A stretch of DNA of 64,000 nt from Acetispira formosa (nom. nud.). Lineage in GTDB: Bacteria > Desulfobacterota > Desulfarculia > Adiutricales > Adiutricaceae. The stretch is from assembly GCA_023525915.1 (NCBI GenBank), contig CP026657.1, positions 4,364,001 to 4,428,000 of the forward strand. The letters run 5' to 3'. The position numbers were made by a program, and so were the translations under genes. Below, piece by piece: positions 60,742 through 64,000 of this stretch. The stretch's first letter is position 1; each line of letters opens with the position of its first letter. The notes beneath the pieces were generated by a model. It made no database searches. It was not told the DNA's origin and saw nothing but the letters and a program-made list of their open reading frames with translations.

Positions 60742-61511
60742 TGGGCTGGGATTTGTTCAATTACTTCGGACCCGCCGCCTCTCTGGCCTGGATTGCGGCT
60801 GGCTGGCTGGCCGTGCGCGGAAGTAAAAAAGCCTCAATGTTGGCTTCCCTGGCTGGTATTCTGATCATGGGCGCTTTCATCGCCATTCTTTGGGAAGTTC
60901 AGAACCGGCCGCCGCTCAGAACCATGGGCGAGACCCGGCTGTGGTATTCCTTCTTCCTGGCCTCAGCCGGTCTCTGGACCTATTACCGCTGGTCATATTC
61001 CTGGCTCTCAGCCTTTTCCGGCCTGATGGCCATTGTATTTGTGGTTATAAATCTGGCCAAGCCCGAGATACATTCCATAACCCTGATGCCCGCGCTCCAG
61101 AGTCCTTATTTTGTCCCCCACGTTATTGCCTACATCCTGGCCTATGCCATGATGGGCGTGGCGACCATAACGGCCCTGATCCAATTGCGGAAACCCGTGC
61201 CAGACCCATCCCTGAATCATTTTCTGGACAATGTGGTTTATATCGGTTTTGGTTTCCTGATGCTGGGTCTTCTTAGCGGCGCGGCCTGGGCCAAAGAGGC
61301 CTGGGGTCATTACTGGTCCTGGGACCCCAAAGAAACCTGGGCCCTGGTAACGGCTGCCGCCTATCTTCTCAACATCCACCTGCGGCTCCATAACCGTTTC
61401 CCGCGACTGACGCTGACGGTTCTGCCGATAGCTTTTATCCTCCTGATGATCACCTGGCTGGGCGTTTCTTCCCTTCCTTCGGCCCAGGGCAGCGTTCACG
61501 TCTATTCGTAA
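60741..61511 (+). CDS. ccsA: Cytochrome c maturation protein CcsA
   Basis: The 256-residue polytopic protein has GGGAGG upstream. It has the WWD-type haem-handling motif WGHYWSWDPKETWALV between membrane segments and flanking histidines (HVIAYILAY, NHFL, HLRLHNRFP). With ResB it forms system II. Its overlap with resB shows one translational unit. The composite element starts about 8 bases after the stop. Confidence 0.94.
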   Translation: MGWDLFNYFGPAASLAWIAAGWLAVRGSKKASMLASLAGILIMGAFIAILWEVQNRPPLRTMGETRLWYSFFLASAGLWTYYRWSYSWLSAFSGLMAIVFVVINLAKPEIHSITLMPALQSPYFVPHVIAYILAYAMMGVATITALIQLRKPVPDPSLNHFLDNVVYIGFGFLMLGLLSGAAWAKEAWGHYWSWDPKETWALVTAAAYLLNIHLRLHNRFPRLTLTVLPIAFILLMITWLGVSSLPSAQGSVHVYS

Positions 61512-61519
61512 CCTGGTGG

Positions 61520-62090
61520 AAGAGGGGGGCTCTGCCCCTCCACCCCGCAAGAGGGCAAAGCCCCCTTGACCCCAGCCCGGCGTGCGGTCATGGTTGCGAT
61601 AGGACCGGAGGCTGGGGCTGAAAATTTTTTACGAAAGGCATCGTTCACCATTGTTTCAGCGCCACAACTCGCTTCGAAGACGAAGCTCAGACAAGTGGCG
61701 CTGAAACAATGGTTCTCTACAGAAAATTTTCAGCCCCAGCCTCCTGCTTTTATGCCGTGCTGTCTGAAGAATTAGAAACGCGTTTGCTCCGGTTAACACA
61801 ACAGCAATGGCCCCAAACCGCCGATGACGACCAGGAAGGGGGCGCGGAAAATTTTCCGTAGACGCTCGTGATTTTGCTCCCCGGACGGGCAGGGACTCAC
61901 AAACTTCCGATGAAGCCACCCGGCCGGGATCAGAGAAAATCATGAGCGTCCGAAGGAAATTTTTCCGCGCCCCCTTCCGGGTTTTACCTTTGCCGCTTCA
62001 AAACGAATAACCGCAATTCCTCCGGAATTGCGGTGGGGTCAAGGGGTTAACCCCTTGTGGGGTGGAGGGGCAAAGCCCCCCTCTTCTCTT
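61520..62090 (+). repeat. Composite multi-hairpin element, copy C
   Basis: This 571-bp element is closely similar to copy B, in the same orientation, lying between the convergent ccsA and alpha-2-macroglobulin stop codons (about 8 bases each side). The loop of palindrome 2 differs most (GGGACTCACAAACTTCC), and the arms read GGAAGGGGGCGCGG and CCGCGCCCCCTTCC, where copy B has GGGGGAGCGG and CCGCTCCCCC, again paired changes. The small frame inside also occurs in copy B and is a shadow of the repeat. Confidence 0.88.
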
Positions 62091-62098
62091 CAATTGCT

Positions 62099-64000
62099 TT
62101 ATTCCACGATGACTTTTCCTCCTGAGGTTATGGCCTGGCAGTGGGGTTCATACATGCCTTCAGCTATTGTCGGCGGCAGGGCGTATTCGCCGCTGGTTAC
62201 CGCCCTCAAGGTGTAGCTGTAGGTTGTTTCGCCGTCGATGTATGGCTCTATGACGATCAGCCGGTCTTCCCGCAGTTCCAGGCGGGAATCTGAGGACGGG
62301 TGGGAAGAGTCCTCGCCGGAGGGGGTAACCAGGCGGGGGTTCTCTATCTCAAAGCCGCCCGGCAGAAGATCGGCCAGCACCATATTCTGGAGCGGCACCA
62401 GGGAATTGGCCGTGATTGTTACATTGACGCGGTCACCTTTCTTTAATTTGATTGGCTCAAAGGTCTCGGTCAGGTCGCGCGTTTCATCGCCCGGCAGGGT
62501 CCAGGTGCGGGTCAGTTTTATGAAATCGGCCTTTGGTTCCGGCGCGGCTATGGGCGTTGCCGCCACGGTGAAGGTGTAATAGGCCTGGCCTTTCCCTTCC
62601 ATATGAAGGTTAAGGGGGCCATCGGAAATGGCGGCCAGGGCCTTGGGACCGGCCGAGCCTATTTGTTTGTCGGTGACGGTGAAGATTGTTTTTTTGTGAA
62701 CGTCGGTCAGGGTGGCGGTGTAGGGTTGATTCGTGCCTGATTTTTTCAGCCAGGTAGCCAGGGCGTAGACAGCCATGCCGTTTTCCTGAGTGTTGGTCCA
62801 CCGGCCCCCGCGGCCCAGTTCCGATACGTTGCTGGCCAGTTGAGCGGCTTCAGGTGAAAGGGGATCGACTTCGTTCCAAACCATCAACTGGAGGGCCAGG
62901 TTGCGGGCATGGCTTTCCAGGCTGCTGCGCTGGTGGTTCAGGGTGTTCAGGGCCAGTTCCATGTTATTTAGCTGATTAAGCGCGCGGGGGTTGCCCTCAT
63001 GCACGGCTATGGCCCCGGCCAGGAAGATCCGGGCCGAGGGGGAGAGGCTCTCGTAGCGATCTTTGAGGGTATTGACCCAGCCCGCACGGTATTGGCCGTT
63101 CAGGGCCAGCACATAGACAGCGTAGGAGCGCACTGAGAGACCGTAGTTGATGTCGGATGAAAGGCCGTAATCGGCGCTGAGGTAGTATTCAAGCCATTTC
63201 AGGGCGTTTTCCTTCAGCCCGGACGGCAGATCCATCCGGCGGCCCGCTTCAGTCAGGAAGTGAGCGGCATAGACCGTGCCCCATTCGTAAACTGATTCCT
63301 GGCCCGGCCAGTAACTGAATCCGCCGTTGTAGGTCTGCATGATGGCCAGCCTTTTGACAGCCGCATCCAGGCCCTTGGCTACCTGGGCTTCTCGGTCCGG
63401 GCCGGTTTCCTGGCTGCCGAGCATTTCGCCAGCCGCAATGTAAACCCAGGCCTTGGAAGTGGTCTGCTCCAGGCAGCCATAGGGGTAGTCGCCAAGATAG
63501 CGCACCGCCCGCGCCGCCTCTACTGCCGGGCTTGGGGCCATGGTCAGGCTGGCTTCGACGGTTCCTTTCAGATAGGGGCCGGCATCGAAGCTGATTTCAG
63601 TGTCCCCGGCGGCAATCCGGGCGCTGGAAGCCACGGTCATTCTGGGGTAGGGCGGCCTCACCACGGCTTCGATGGTTTGGCTGAAGGTTTCACCCAGGCC
63701 GCTTTGGCTCTCAATTATCAGGCGGCCGATTCCGGCCTGGTCGCCGCCGCTTTCTTCCGGTTCGGCCAGGGCTTGGAAAATTTCCGTCTGCCCTTCGCCG
63801 GGGCTAAGGTTGAATGTTGCTTCTTTTTTATCCAGAAGACGGATGGGGCCTTCGGTTTTGATTGATATTGAAGCTTCAAGGCCCGCTTCGGGGGCGGCTT
63901 CGGCCGCCAGAAAGGCCCGGATGGGGATTTCAAAGCGGTCGCCTGGAGCCAGGGCCAGCGGCAGGGTGGCTTCGGCGGTCAGATCACGGCTTATTCTGAC
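62099..64000 (-). CDS. Bacterial alpha-2-macroglobulin family protein (3' part only)
   Basis: The frame is open to the window edge, giving the C-terminal 633 residues. It contains an MG domain near the edge, the thioester motif CLEQ in YPYGCLEQTTSKAW (about 63475), an alpha-toroid thioester-binding domain (QTYNGGFSYWPGQESVYEWGT), and the receptor-binding-like C-terminal domain. Bacterial forms are periplasmic protease traps that link covalently through the thioester, often paired with pbpC, whose presence lies beyond the window. A long start frame at 63664 is internal, not the true start. Confidence 0.92.
   Translation of the reverse strand, partial: VRISRDLTAEATLPLALAPGDRFEIPIRAFLAAEAAPEAGLEASISIKTEGPIRLLDKKEATFNLSPGEGQTEIFQALAEPEESGGDQAGIGRLIIESQSGLGETFSQTIEAVVRPPYPRMTVASSARIAAGDTEISFDAGPYLKGTVEASLTMAPSPAVEAARAVRYLGDYPYGCLEQTTSKAWVYIAAGEMLGSQETGPDREAQVAKGLDAAVKRLAIMQTYNGGFSYWPGQESVYEWGTVYAAHFLTEAGRRMDLPSGLKENALKWLEYYLSADYGLSSDINYGLSVRSYAVYVLALNGQYRAGWVNTLKDRYESLSPSARIFLAGAIAVHEGNPRALNQLNNMELALNTLNHQRSSLESHARNLALQLMVWNEVDPLSPEAAQLASNVSELGRGGRWTNTQENGMAVYALATWLKKSGTNQPYTATLTDVHKKTIFTVTDKQIGSAGPKALAAISDGPLNLHMEGKGQAYYTFTVAATPIAAPEPKADFIKLTRTWTLPGDETRDLTETFEPIKLKKGDRVNVTITANSLVPLQNMVLADLLPGGFEIENPRLVTPSGEDSSHPSSDSRLELREDRLIVIEPYIDGETTYSYTLRAVTSGEYALPPTIAEGMYEPHCQAITSGGKVIVE

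Overview
The window looks like chromosome of an anaerobic Gram-negative bacterium of the Desulfobacterota (former Deltaproteobacteria). Supporting signs are NrfHA nitrite reductase with system II cytochrome c maturation, a hybrid-cluster protein, LPS genes (waaA, a heptose-kinase-like gene), OmpA-like and autotransporter outer-membrane proteins, a split ATP synthase locus (atpB-atpE only) and a deltaproteobacterial-style IspH-prenyltransferase fusion. The assignment is inferred from gene content; no rRNA or tRNA gene was found.

Layout. 1-7 kb: 3' part of an ankyrin-OmpA gene, a small Rho-N-like protein, an HD-domain protein, a FxLYD lipoprotein, an M23 peptidase and secA. 7.5-10.4 kb (minus): a beta-propeller HD-GYP sensor. 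10.7-18 kb (plus): ispH-ubiA fusion, a glycosyltransferase, pilC, a PilS-like kinase and hcp. 18.6-22.8 kb (minus): a tight operon with a LigB-AMMECR1 fusion, the AmmeMemoRadiSam radical SAM enzyme, an FMN alpha-hydroxy-acid dehydrogenase and a WaaY-like kinase. 22.8-25.8 kb: MBL hydrolase, and an S24 repressor divergent from a short HTH paralogue and a small membrane protein. 25.8-43.5 kb (minus): LtrA, dusB, GH31, waaA, a SecB-like gene, rng, a TIGR03960-type radical SAM protein, mlaF-like, cheZ-like, U32 and thrC. 43.7-49.7 kb (minus): atpE, atpB, a giant autotransporter and a Gly-rich membrane protein. 50.2-53.6 kb (plus): a polar amino acid ABC transporter. 53.8-61.5 kb (plus): HU, an ankyrin protein, a HAD phosphatase, a thioesterase, nrfH, nrfA, ccsB and ccsA. 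62.1 kb to the end (minus): a partial alpha-2-macroglobulin.

The most unusual content is intergenic. At least three families of structured dispersed repeats fill the gaps. (i) A composite multi-hairpin element of about 520-590 bp occupies three of the four convergent gene junctions almost stop codon to stop codon; two fragments lie elsewhere. (ii) A roughly 85-bp hairpin family, found only between co-directional genes, keeps its shape while the stem bases change on both sides. One member is split by a 141-bp MITE-like insertion with 18-bp terminal inverted repeats and a TA duplication. (iii) A six-copy family shares the core CTTAATACGATGATGGCC and carries GC-rich hairpin tails of two subtypes. 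A 71-72 bp tandem repeat lies upstream of the TIGR03960-type gene. These structures are the best candidates for something undescribed. Among proteins, the LigB-AMMECR1/radical SAM/FMN-dehydrogenase operon and the S24-repressor/short-paralogue pair deserve attention.
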